Source of the DNA: JAGLRQ01 sp965369805
GTDB taxonomy: Bacteria; Auribacterota; UBA6266
Length of the DNA stretch: 11,290 nt
Assembly: GCA_965369805.1 (NCBI GenBank)
Contig: CBDURG010000066.1
Span: forward strand, 1 to 11,290
Direction of reading: 5' to 3'
Below the pieces are notes generated by a model. The model worked only from the letters and a program-made list of their open reading frames with translations, had not been told where the DNA came from and did no database searches. Positions within the stretch are counted from its first letter, which is position 1, and the number at the start of each line of letters is the position of its first letter. The translations under genes were made by a program, and so were the position numbers. Positions 1 through 7,148 of this stretch are shown here, piece by piece.

Positions 1-106
1 TTACAGCCTGTTCTTCGGTGTAGCCAAACGGAACCTCTTGGAAGTTTCTAATCCTTTCCTGAGGCTTCTGTTCGGACATTTTTTGTCTTGGAATTTTATT
101 ATTCAT
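1..106 (-). CDS. nfnB: NfnB / GltA-type NADPH-dependent oxidoreductase large subunit, N-terminal fragment
   Basis: Only the first 35 codons are in the window; the gene continues past the left edge. The visible protein starts MNNKIPRQKMSEQ and goes on to ERIRNFQEVPFGYTEEQAV. This matches the N-terminus of NfnB/GltA proteins (homotetrameric glutamate synthase small-subunit family), which precedes the Cys-rich [4Fe-4S] region. In NfnAB this subunit carries the bifurcating FAD and two [4Fe-4S] clusters and uses NADP(H). The ATG at 104-106 overlaps the nfnA stop by 8 bp, and an AGGT ribosome-binding core lies at 111-114. Directly following nfnA is the standard gene order. Because the body is missing, NfnB cannot be told from a stand-alone GltA except through its partner. 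Confidence 0.85.
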   Translation of the reverse strand, partial: MNNKIPRQKMSEQKPQERIRNFQEVPFGYTEEQAV

Positions 107-944
107 TTTTACCTGCAAGGTTACAGCCTTTTTCCCCAATTTTATGGGTTTCTTCCATTTTCGTATAGCTTTTGAGCCTTCTCGACAGCTCGTTAAAATC
201 CACTTTATGTCCGTCAAACTCAGGCCCGTCCACACAGGTAAATTTGGTTTTACCTCCCACGGTTACACGGCACGCTCCGCACATTCCCGTACCATCAACC
301 ATAATAGGATTTAAACTTACCATAGTTTTTATATTAAACTTTTTCGTAACTTCGCATACAGCTTTCATCATTGGAACAGGGCCAACCGCCAGAACCTCAG
401 CAATTGTATTCTTATCCGCGATAATATTTTTAAGAGCGTCTGTCACAAAACCTTTTGCGCCATAACTTCCGTCATCAGTCGTTATATAAACCTTATCGCT
501 TATTGTTTTCATTTCATCTTCAAGAATAATAAGTTCTTTATTCCTCGCTCCGATAATAGAGATGACATTATTCCCCGCTTCCTTAAAGGCCTTCGCGACG
601 GGATAAGCTACAGCTGTTCCGACACCGCCGCCTACAACTACAATAGTTCCTTTTTTTTCTATTACAGTGGGGCTGCCCAGAGGGCCCGCGACATCAAGTA
701 TTTCTTCCCCGGTATTTTTAGAGACTATCTTTCTGGTAGTTTCTCCTACAGCCTGAACAATAATTGTTATTATCCCTTTATCACTGTCTGAATCGACAAT
801 TGTGAGGGGGATTCTTTCGCTAACCTCATTGAGCCTCAAGATTACGAACTGGCCGGGCTTCCTTTTGGAAGCAATTTTCGGAGCTTTCAGATCCAACCTG
901 TAAACATCTTCAGAAAGCTGTTTTTTTGAAACTATTTTATACAT
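99..944 (-). CDS. nfnA: NfnA: ferredoxin-NADP+ reductase-type FAD/NAD-binding subunit (SudB/NfnS family)
   Basis: 281 aa, full length for the family, which includes sulfide dehydrogenase beta, PyrK-like proteins and NfnA. The N-terminal FAD-binding barrel has the flavin motif RIPLT (44-48). The nucleotide-binding domain has GGGVGTA (105-111). Near the C-terminus the [2Fe-2S] site reads C222-x2-C225 and C237, with Asp217 at the spacing of the aspartate ligand known from structures of Nfn. In NfnAB this subunit binds NADH and passes electrons to NfnB, which reduces NADP+ together with ferredoxin. The ATG at 942-944 has an AAGGAAAAG ribosome-binding site and overlaps the upstream fumarase beta gene by 13 bp. 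Placement after NADP-isocitrate dehydrogenase and fumarase suggests balancing of the NADPH made by this pathway. A role in sulfide or polysulfide reduction is the main alternative. Confidence 0.9.
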   Translation of the reverse strand: MYKIVSKKQLSEDVYRLDLKAPKIASKRKPGQFVILRLNEVSERIPLTIVDSDSDKGIITIIVQAVGETTRKIVSKNTGEEILDVAGPLGSPTVIEKKGTIVVVGGGVGTAVAYPVAKAFKEAGNNVISIIGARNKELIILEDEMKTISDKVYITTDDGSYGAKGFVTDALKNIIADKNTIAEVLAVGPVPMMKAVCEVTKKFNIKTMVSLNPIMVDGTGMCGACRVTVGGKTKFTCVDGPEFDGHKVDFNELSRRLKSYTKMEETHKIGEKGCNLAGKNE

Positions 945-1486
945 TTTCTTTTCCTTTTATACACATCATTGCCCTTCACATCGTTTACTACGATAAGAGG
1001 CATCTCTTTAATTTCAAACTTGTAAATTGCTTCCGGGCCAAGCTTCTTAAAAGCAATACATTCACTTTTAATAATGTGCTTACTAACCAGAGCTCCCAAT
1101 CCTGCCGGAGCGGCAAAATAAACAGCCCGCTTTTTCTTTATAGCATCAACGATTACAGAAGACCTTTCCCCCTTGCCTATCATTCCTTTAAGCCCGAGGC
1201 TTAAAAGCTTACATGTATATTTATCCATTCTTGAACTGGTCGTAGGCCCGCATGAACCGGCATGCCCTTTAACCCTGGCAGAAGTCGGCCCGCAGTAATA
1301 TATGATCTGCCCTTTCATTTCAAAAGGCAGTTTCTTTTTCTTTTCAATCATTTCCATAATAATTCTGTGAGCCTGGTCTCTTGCGGTATAGATAGTACCG
1401 GAAAGATATACAATATCGCCTGAACGTAATTTTTTAATTACGTTTTCTGTGAGAGGAGTTTTTATGTTAAAAACTTTTTTATTCAT
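932..1486 (-). CDS. Class I fumarate hydratase, beta subunit (C-terminal domain type)
   Basis: 184 aa, the usual size for the separate beta subunit of two-subunit class I fumarases. Conserved stretches are SGTIYTARDQAH (29-40), GSCGPTTSSRMD (77-88), GKG (104-106) and a terminal LGPEAIYKFEIKE region before VVNDVKGND. The subunit pairs with the iron-sulfur alpha subunit to interconvert fumarate and malate. The ATG (1484-1486) overlaps the alpha-subunit stop as ATGA, and no clear Shine-Dalgarno sequence precedes it, so translation is probably coupled to the alpha subunit. L-tartrate dehydratase beta (TtdB) is homologous and cannot be excluded by motif reading. The TCA-cycle neighbours favour fumarase. 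Confidence 0.88.
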   Translation of the reverse strand: MNKKVFNIKTPLTENVIKKLRSGDIVYLSGTIYTARDQAHRIIMEMIEKKKKLPFEMKGQIIYYCGPTSARVKGHAGSCGPTTSSRMDKYTCKLLSLGLKGMIGKGERSSVIVDAIKKKRAVYFAAPAGLGALVSKHIIKSECIAFKKLGPEAIYKFEIKEMPLIVVNDVKGNDVYKRKRKCIK

Positions 1487-2319
1487 AATTCAAGACACTT
1501 ATATCTTGATGAGTGGCAATTGATATTTACGGCGACAGGAAGACTGGCAATGTGGCACTCTTTCATCTCAATGTGAACCGCAAGCGCTGTTGTTTTTCCG
1601 CCGAAACCTCCGGGGCCGATTCCCAAAGAATTAACCTTGTTTAAAATACGGCTTTCCAGCTTTTGCAGGCTTGCTTTCTTATTCTTTGATCCAACACGCC
1701 TGAAAAGAGCCTTTTTCGCGAGAGCCGGTACTTTATCAAAAGAGCCTCCTATTCCAACACCAAGAATAAAAGGAGGACACGCGCTTGCTCCCGCCAGAGC
1801 AACTGTTTCACAGATAAAATCCTCTATGCCATCAATACCATCCGATGGATTTAACATCTTAAGCCGGCTTTTATTCTCACTTCCCCCGCCTTTACTCATC
1901 AAATACAGCCGGATTGATTTACCCTTTACATATTTAACATGTATTAAAGGAGGCAAGTTAGTATTTGTATTGTTTCTGGTAACAGGATCACAGACTGATT
2001 TTCTTAAATAGCCTTTTTTATAGGCTTCTTTAACACCGTCATTAATGGCTTTTACAAGTGAACCATCTAAAGCGACATCTTCTCCCGTCTCAACATAAAC
2101 CACGGCAAGGCCGCAATCCTGGCATAAAGGAACCTGTATCTTTCCGGCAAGTTCCGCGTTCAGAAGAATGTTTCTTAGTGTAAATCTGCCAAGTGACGAG
2201 GTTTCTTTTTTTAATGATTTTTTCAGCGCGGAAACCACATCAGAAGAAAGATTATAATTTATATCTATAAAAGCTTCGGAAATCTTTTTACTAATATTGC
2301 TTACTTCTATTTTTTTCAT
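1483..2319 (-). CDS. Class I fumarate hydratase, alpha subunit ([4Fe-4S] domain)
   Basis: 278 aa from the ATG at 2317-2319, which is preceded by GGAG. This start gives MKKIEVSNIS, the usual beginning of the family. An ATG 12 bp upstream and a frame extending to 2373, inside icd, are possible but lack a ribosome-binding site. Three candidate cluster ligands sit at the expected places: Cys66 in CQDCG, Cys181 in SACPPFILGVGIGG and Cys268 in VNINCHSSR. KGGGSENKS and GPGGFGGKTTAL are also present. With the beta subunit it forms an oxygen-labile hydro-lyase in the cytoplasm. The family includes tartrate dehydratase alpha; the operon with citrate-cycle enzymes points to fumarase. It begins 25 bp after the icd stop. 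Confidence 0.88.
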   Translation of the reverse strand: MKKIEVSNISKKISEAFIDINYNLSSDVVSALKKSLKKETSSLGRFTLRNILLNAELAGKIQVPLCQDCGLAVVYVETGEDVALDGSLVKAINDGVKEAYKKGYLRKSVCDPVTRNNTNTNLPPLIHVKYVKGKSIRLYLMSKGGGSENKSRLKMLNPSDGIDGIEDFICETVALAGASACPPFILGVGIGGSFDKVPALAKKALFRRVGSKNKKASLQKLESRILNKVNSLGIGPGGFGGKTTALAVHIEMKECHIASLPVAVNINCHSSRYKCLEL

Positions 2320-2344
2320 TTTCTCCGTCATGCTGACATAACGA

Positions 2345-3553
2345 TTAGATATTCTCAACCACCTTTTCGGCAAACCGCGAAGTCTTAAGTTCGGTCGCGT
2401 TTTCTAACAATCTTGCAAGATCATAAGTAACAAAACCTGATGAAATTGTTTTCTCAAGAGCATTTTTTATCGCCTGAGATATTTCATTCCAGCCGAGGTA
2501 TTCAAGCATCATACACCCGGAAAGAAGCAGTGACCCGGGATTAACCTTATCTTTATTGGCATACTTCGGGGCTGTTCCGTGTGTAGCTTCAAACAGCGCG
2601 GCAAAATCACCAATATTCGCGCCGGGAGCCATTCCTATACCGCCAACCTGAGCCGCAATAGCATCTGAAATATAATCACCGTTAAGGTTAGGGGTAGCAA
2701 GAACACTGAATTCATCCGGCCTTAAAAGCGCGAGCTGAAACATAATGTCAGCTATCCTGTCTTTTAAAATCACTTTTCCTTCAGGACACTTGCCGTTATA
2801 TTTTTCCCAGAGCTCATCCTCGGATATAACAGTGTCTTTAAATTCTTCCTCCGCAAGTTCATAACCCCACTGCCTGAATGCCCCTTCAGTATATTTCTGA
2901 ATATTGCCCTTATGAACCATAGTTACATTGGGACGGCCGTTATCCAGCGCGTGCCTTATAGCCCTTCTGATAAGCCTCTTTGAACAAAACTCGCTGATAG
3001 GTTTTATTCCTATACCGGAATCTTCGCGTATATCAACACTGAATTCGCTTTTCAAGTACTCGATTATCTTTTTTGCTTCTTCACTGCCTTCCTGCCATTC
3101 AATACCGGCATAAACATCTTCGGTATTTTCCCTGAAGATTATCATATCAACCTTTTCAGGTTCTTTTACCGGGCTCGGCACACCCGCGTAATGCTTAACA
3201 GGCCTTACACACGCGTAAAGATCAAGCTTTTGCCGAAGGGTTACGTTAAGGCTCCTTATCCCCCCTCCTACAGGAGTTGTAAGCGGCCCTTTAATCGCGA
3301 CAGTATATTCTTTAATCGCCTTTAACGTGTCTTCAGGCAGCCAGTTTCCAACTTTGTTATATGCTTTTTCTCCGGCATATATTTCTTTCCACTCAATTTT
3401 TTTCGAGCCGCCGGATACTTTTTTAACCGCGCTGTCTATTACAAAACTCGCCGCTTTCCATATGTCAGGGCCTGTTCCATCCCCTTCAATAAACGGAATT
3501 ACCGGGTTATCAGGAACATTAATCTTATTGTTTTTAATTGTAATTTTTTTCAT
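2345..3553 (-). CDS. icd: NADP-dependent isocitrate dehydrogenase
   Basis: 402 aa, close to the bacterial homodimeric Icd of E. coli type. It oxidatively decarboxylates isocitrate to 2-oxoglutarate. Visible motifs (ATG numbering) are the isocitrate-binding segment RSLNVTLRQKLDLY (100-113), IIFRENTEDVYAGIEW, MVHKGNIQKYTEGAF, and LNGDYISDAIAAQVGG before HGTAPKYA. The residues that select NADP in E. coli Icd (Lys344, Tyr345, Val351, Tyr391, Arg395) all have equivalents here: K330, Y331, V337, Y377, R381. NADPH is therefore the expected product. The ATG at 3551-3553 has an upstream GAGTG. A GTG at 3560-3562, directly abutting the previous stop, is an alternative start adding three residues but has no ribosome-binding site. 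The gene lies between the aconitase-like pair and fumarase. Confidence 0.95.
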   Translation of the reverse strand: MKKITIKNNKINVPDNPVIPFIEGDGTGPDIWKAASFVIDSAVKKVSGGSKKIEWKEIYAGEKAYNKVGNWLPEDTLKAIKEYTVAIKGPLTTPVGGGIRSLNVTLRQKLDLYACVRPVKHYAGVPSPVKEPEKVDMIIFRENTEDVYAGIEWQEGSEEAKKIIEYLKSEFSVDIREDSGIGIKPISEFCSKRLIRRAIRHALDNGRPNVTMVHKGNIQKYTEGAFRQWGYELAEEEFKDTVISEDELWEKYNGKCPEGKVILKDRIADIMFQLALLRPDEFSVLATPNLNGDYISDAIAAQVGGIGMAPGANIGDFAALFEATHGTAPKYANKDKVNPGSLLLSGCMMLEYLGWNEISQAIKNALEKTISSGFVTYDLARLLENATELKTSRFAEKVVENI

Positions 3554-3562
3554 ATTTTTCAC

Positions 3563-4060
3563 TCAGATTTTGAGGTCTCCGTATTTTTTTATATGCTTAA
3601 CAAGCCCGCCGTCCTCAAGTATTTTTCTCATAGCATCAGGCAAAGGCGGAAATTTAAGCTCCAGGTTAGATGTAATGTTTTTCACAATGCCGGTTGAAAG
3701 ATTAACTTCAAGTTTGTCCCCTTCTTTAATTTTATCTGTATCGCACATTATTACAGGAAGGCCGACATTAATAGCATTCCTGAAAAATATTCTGGCAAAT
3801 GATTTTGCCAGAACCGCGCCAACCCCAGACATTTCTATAATTGCCGGAGCATGTTCCCGAGAAGAACCAAGCCCAAAATTATTTCCACCTACAACAAAGT
3901 CCCCTCGTTCCATAGATAAGGCAAATTCCGGACGGGCATCTTCAAGAACATGTTTCGCGAGTTGGGGCAAATCAGACCTCAAATGAAATAACCGCCCAGG
4001 AGCAATGTGGTCTGTGCTTATATCATCTCCAAAAATCCAGGCTTTACCTTTTAGTTTCAT
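3563..4060 (-). CDS. LeuD-family hydro-lyase small subunit, probable aconitase small subunit
   Basis: 165 aa, typical of the archaeal/clostridial-type small (swivel) subunit of isopropylmalate isomerase, homoaconitase and related enzymes. Key regions are GDDISTDHIAPGR (11-23), GGNNFGLGSSREHAP (58-72), and AKSFARIFFRNAINVGLP. The loop after PGR, which influences substrate choice in this family, reads LFHLRSD. This is not the YLRT-like loop described for homoaconitase, nor a clear isopropylmalate loop. Annotation pipelines would probably call this 3-isopropylmalate dehydratase. The position between citrate synthase-like and isocitrate dehydrogenase genes makes citrate/isocitrate the better guess. 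The ATG has AAGGTG 5 bases upstream, and the gap from the large-subunit stop is 13 bp. Confidence 0.85.
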   Translation of the reverse strand: MKLKGKAWIFGDDISTDHIAPGRLFHLRSDLPQLAKHVLEDARPEFALSMERGDFVVGGNNFGLGSSREHAPAIIEMSGVGAVLAKSFARIFFRNAINVGLPVIMCDTDKIKEGDKLEVNLSTGIVKNITSNLELKFPPLPDAMRKILEDGGLVKHIKKYGDLKI

Positions 4061-4073
4061 TTACACACCTTTT

Positions 4074-5327
4074 TTATAAAAATTCTCTCGGATCAGTGAT
4101 TTTACCGGTTATCGCGGTCGCGGCACATGTATAGGGTGAAGCAAGAAAGATATTCCCTTGAACATTTCCCATGCGCCCGCGGAAGTTCCTGTTCTGGGAT
4201 GATAGACAATTTTCTCCATCCCCAAGTATTCCCTGATGAACACCCACGCAAGGGCCGCAGCCGGGAGGATTAATTACCGCCCCTGCTTCCACAAGAGTTG
4301 TAACAACCCCTTTCTTAATTGCCTCAAGATAAATTGACCTTGACGCGGGTGTTACTAAAAGCCTTGTCTTTTTATTCGTTCTTTTACCTTTTAAAATTTT
4401 TGCCGCGATTTCCAGATCTTTCAGCCGGCCGTTTGTACAAGTGCCTATATGCACCTGATGAATCACGGTATCTTCAATCTCACCAATCTTTTTAGTATTA
4501 TCTACTGTATGCGGCAATGATACCATTGGGTCAAGATCACTAACATTTACCCTGAACTCCTTTTCATATACGGCATCTGAACCCGCTTTAATTTCTTTAA
4601 AATCCTTTTCTCTTCCGATTGATTTAAGATACCTTTTTGTAATATCATCAGAAGCAATCAAACCAACCTTGGCGCCGGCTTCAACAGCCATATTAGAAAT
4701 GGTGAATCGGTCACTCATATCAAGGTTTTTTATAGTTGAACCTGTAAATTCCAGAGCTTTATAAGTGGCTCCATCAGCACCAATAACACCTATGAAGTAA
4801 AGTATGAGATCCTTTGAACACACTCCTTTTTTAAAATCACCTTCACATATAATTTCAAAGGTTTCCGGAACCCTGAGCCAGGTTTTTCCAAGAGCTATAC
4901 CTACCGCAACATCTGTAGAACCCATCCCCGTTGAAAACGCGCATAGCGCTCCTCCTGTACATGTATGAGAGTCAGCACCGATAAGGATATCTCCGGGCTT
5001 CACCAGTTTTTCGTTTATTAACTGATGGCACACGCCCTCTCCGATATCAGAAAGAGCAACACCGGTAGATTCAGAAAACTCTCTTAAGAGGTTATGATCA
5101 TTTGAAAGTTCTTTTCTCGGGCTCGGAGCAGCATGGTCAATAAATAGAATCGTCTTATCAGGATTGGCAGCTTTAACAAGATCCATTTTTTTGAGCTGTG
5201 TTACCGCGAGCGGGCCTGTCCCATCCTGGGTAAGGCAGACATCTACCGGCACAACAATAATTTCCCCGGGACAGACATCTTTACCGCAGTGTTCACTAAT
5301 AATTTTTTCGGATATTGTTTTTCCCAT
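4074..5327 (-). CDS. LeuC-family hydro-lyase large subunit, probable aconitase large subunit
   Basis: 417 aa from the ATG at 5325-5327, the standard length of archaeal-type LeuC/HacA. The ATG has TGGA upstream at good spacing and gives MGKTISEKIISEH, a typical family N-terminus. An in-frame start at 5369 would lie inside the preceding gene. [4Fe-4S] ligands are Cys297 (IGTCTNGR) and Cys357/Cys360 (PGCGPC). Other conserved regions are IDHAAPSPRKELSNDH, ILIGADSHTCTGGALCAFST and FLASPYTCAATAITGKI. The Fe-S cluster acts as Lewis acid in dehydration/rehydration of a tricarboxylate or alkylmalate. Isopropylmalate, homocitrate, dimethylmalate and citrate are all substrates within this family. Context (Re-citrate synthase-like gene 4 bp upstream, icd downstream) supports citrate to isocitrate. 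Confidence 0.87.
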   Translation of the reverse strand: MGKTISEKIISEHCGKDVCPGEIIVVPVDVCLTQDGTGPLAVTQLKKMDLVKAANPDKTILFIDHAAPSPRKELSNDHNLLREFSESTGVALSDIGEGVCHQLINEKLVKPGDILIGADSHTCTGGALCAFSTGMGSTDVAVGIALGKTWLRVPETFEIICEGDFKKGVCSKDLILYFIGVIGADGATYKALEFTGSTIKNLDMSDRFTISNMAVEAGAKVGLIASDDITKRYLKSIGREKDFKEIKAGSDAVYEKEFRVNVSDLDPMVSLPHTVDNTKKIGEIEDTVIHQVHIGTCTNGRLKDLEIAAKILKGKRTNKKTRLLVTPASRSIYLEAIKKGVVTTLVEAGAVINPPGCGPCVGVHQGILGDGENCLSSQNRNFRGRMGNVQGNIFLASPYTCAATAITGKITDPREFL

Positions 5328-5331
5328 ATTA

Positions 5332-7140
5332 TTATTCCACGGTTTCTTCGTATTTAACAAGATCTCCAAATTTCATATCCATGCCAAGGATACCGATTAT
5401 TTTGTCTGACTCATCCACGATAGGGGCCGATACTGTTATGCAAAGCCTGCCGGTTATCCTTGAGGTATAGAAATCTGTTACACAGGGTTTACCGTTCTTC
5501 ATCGGCTCAACAAACCACTGCCTTCCGGAATAATCCTTCTCACACAAAAGCGTTTCATATTTATTTCTATCCGCTATATCAGATATATTTTTAGTGAATT
5601 TCTTTCCATTGCTATCAACAACATAAGCAAACTGGATAAAAGGATCTTCCTCCACAACCTTTTCAAGCATAGATTCGATTTCAGTCACATTCATACTCTG
5701 AATTTCTTTCCTGCCGGCATAATCCTCTACCAGGTGCAAAGCCAGTTCTTCAGCCCTGAGCTTCAAATCATCAAAATCAGATTTAAAGTAACCTGAAAGA
5801 TACTTTTTGCCTTTTACAATCATTTCTTCAGGCGAAATTGAAGTAATTCTTCCCTTCTCATACTCTTTCATTATACTCTCAAATATTCTCTTCACACCGG
5901 GATGCCTTTTATCCACGTTCATATTTTCATTCAGGCGCAGATAGGTATTAAACCAGTGCACAATTCCGGCAACTCCCGATTTATCCGTAATAACAATCTC
6001 AATCGGCCTGTTAAGTATTTTCGCGGTATCAAAAATATTATAGATCTCTTCGTTTTTCGAAACACCGTCAGCATGGATTCCCGCGCTTGTTGTATTAAAA
6101 GTTTTGCCCACAAACGGATAGTTTGAAGGAACACCGGCATTTATTTCATCTCTAAAATAATCACCTATCTCCGTTATAGTCGTTGTATCCATTCCGTCCG
6201 TGGCCCCTTTCAGCTGCATATATTCAATAACAGCTCCTTCAACGGGACAATTACCTGTCCTCTCACCGAAACCAAGCAGGCTTCCGTTTAAATAACCGCA
6301 CCCATAGAGCCATGCCGCTACAGAATTTACAAGAACCTTGTGAAAATCATTATGTCCATGCCATTCAAGAAGGCCGCTCGGCACACCGGCTTCTTTATGG
6401 AATACTTCCACAAGTTTTGGAACACCCCTGGGCAAAGCAGCCTCAGGATAAGGAAGCCCGTAACCCATCGTATCGCACAAGCGAATCTTAACGGGTATAT
6501 CCGCTTCCTGGCTCATTTGCATCAACTTCTGCGCGAAAGGAAGCGCAAAACCATAGATATCGGCTCTGGTAATATCTTCAAAGTGACATCTGACACGTAT
6601 ACCATCCGAAAGCGCTGTTTCAACAATATCAATATATTTCTCAAAAGCCTTTTTCTTATCAAGCTTCAACTTAAGGTATATATGATAATCAGAGGCTGAA
6701 GTCAAAATACCTGTCTCTTTAAGCCCCATTTCCTTTACCAGCTGAAAATCTTTTTTTACCGCCCTTATCCAGCCGGTAATCTCGGGATATTTTAAGCCTT
6801 TTTCCTGCAATTTTTCAACAGCTTCTCTGTCTTTACTGCTGTAGAGAAAAAACTCTGAAGTCCGGATAATGCCGTTTGGCCCGCTAAGACGGCTTAAAAG
6901 AGTAAAAATATCTATAATTTGTTTTACCGTATAAGGAGGCCTTGCCTGCTGGCCGTCCCTGAATGTGGTATCACTAATATATATTTTCTCAGGTATGTTC
7001 AGTTTTGCCGCTTTTTTATCAAACAAAATCTTAGGAACATCTGAATAAGGAAAATACTCCCTGAAAAGTTCAGGCTTTTCCTGGTTTTTAAGCTGAAACT
7101 TTTTATAATTTTTACCAAACAGTTTTATAATATCGCTCAT
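5332..7140 (-). CDS. Re-citrate synthase-like (HMGL/homocitrate synthase family) enzyme with C-terminal Cache/PDC-like sensor domain
   Basis: 602 aa. Residues about 50-330 form a DRE-TIM barrel with ISDTTFRDGQQ (55-65), RCHFEDITRAD (184-194) and the metal-binding HGHND (261-265). Residues about 330-445 match the region after the barrel in the family. The wording (GIIRTSEFFLY, SASDYHIYLKLKL, GERTGNCP, AGIHADGV, EEIYNIFDT) agrees with my memory of the Clostridium kluyveri Re-citrate synthase, which is only about 450 aa. The extra 150 residues comprise a charged helical segment (450-495) and a domain with DYSGRQWF (536-543), TDFYTSRITGRLCITVSAPI and IIGILGMDMKFGDL. That pattern is typical of Cache/PDC ligand-binding sensors, which are normally extracytoplasmic. 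No transmembrane segment or signal peptide is visible, so this one should be cytoplasmic. The expected reaction is oxaloacetate plus acetyl-CoA to citrate; homocitrate or isopropylmalate synthesis is the alternative. GAGG lies 12-13 bases upstream of the ATG, a rather long spacing. Confidence 0.87.
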   Translation of the reverse strand: MSDIIKLFGKNYKKFQLKNQEKPELFREYFPYSDVPKILFDKKAAKLNIPEKIYISDTTFRDGQQARPPYTVKQIIDIFTLLSRLSGPNGIIRTSEFFLYSSKDREAVEKLQEKGLKYPEITGWIRAVKKDFQLVKEMGLKETGILTSASDYHIYLKLKLDKKKAFEKYIDIVETALSDGIRVRCHFEDITRADIYGFALPFAQKLMQMSQEADIPVKIRLCDTMGYGLPYPEAALPRGVPKLVEVFHKEAGVPSGLLEWHGHNDFHKVLVNSVAAWLYGCGYLNGSLLGFGERTGNCPVEGAVIEYMQLKGATDGMDTTTITEIGDYFRDEINAGVPSNYPFVGKTFNTTSAGIHADGVSKNEEIYNIFDTAKILNRPIEIVITDKSGVAGIVHWFNTYLRLNENMNVDKRHPGVKRIFESIMKEYEKGRITSISPEEMIVKGKKYLSGYFKSDFDDLKLRAEELALHLVEDYAGRKEIQSMNVTEIESMLEKVVEEDPFIQFAYVVDSNGKKFTKNISDIADRNKYETLLCEKDYSGRQWFVEPMKNGKPCVTDFYTSRITGRLCITVSAPIVDESDKIIGILGMDMKFGDLVKYEETVE

Positions 7141-7148
7141 TTTTATAT

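Noticed and set aside
2320..2373. Upstream in-frame start for fumarase alpha, giving 296 aa
   Set aside because: The extra residues are encoded by the end of icd read in another frame, have no family match, and lack a ribosome-binding site.
3327..3986. 219-codon plus-strand open frame opposite icd and the LeuD-like gene
   Set aside because: It is antisense to two strongly conserved genes, spans their junction, and its translation is serine/proline-rich with no recognisable domain.
5332..7140. Annotation as 2-isopropylmalate synthase (LeuA)
   Set aside because: It lacks the LeuA dimer regulatory domain, has WHGHND instead of the usual HCHND context, resembles the Clostridium kluyveri Re-citrate synthase wording, and sits with icd.
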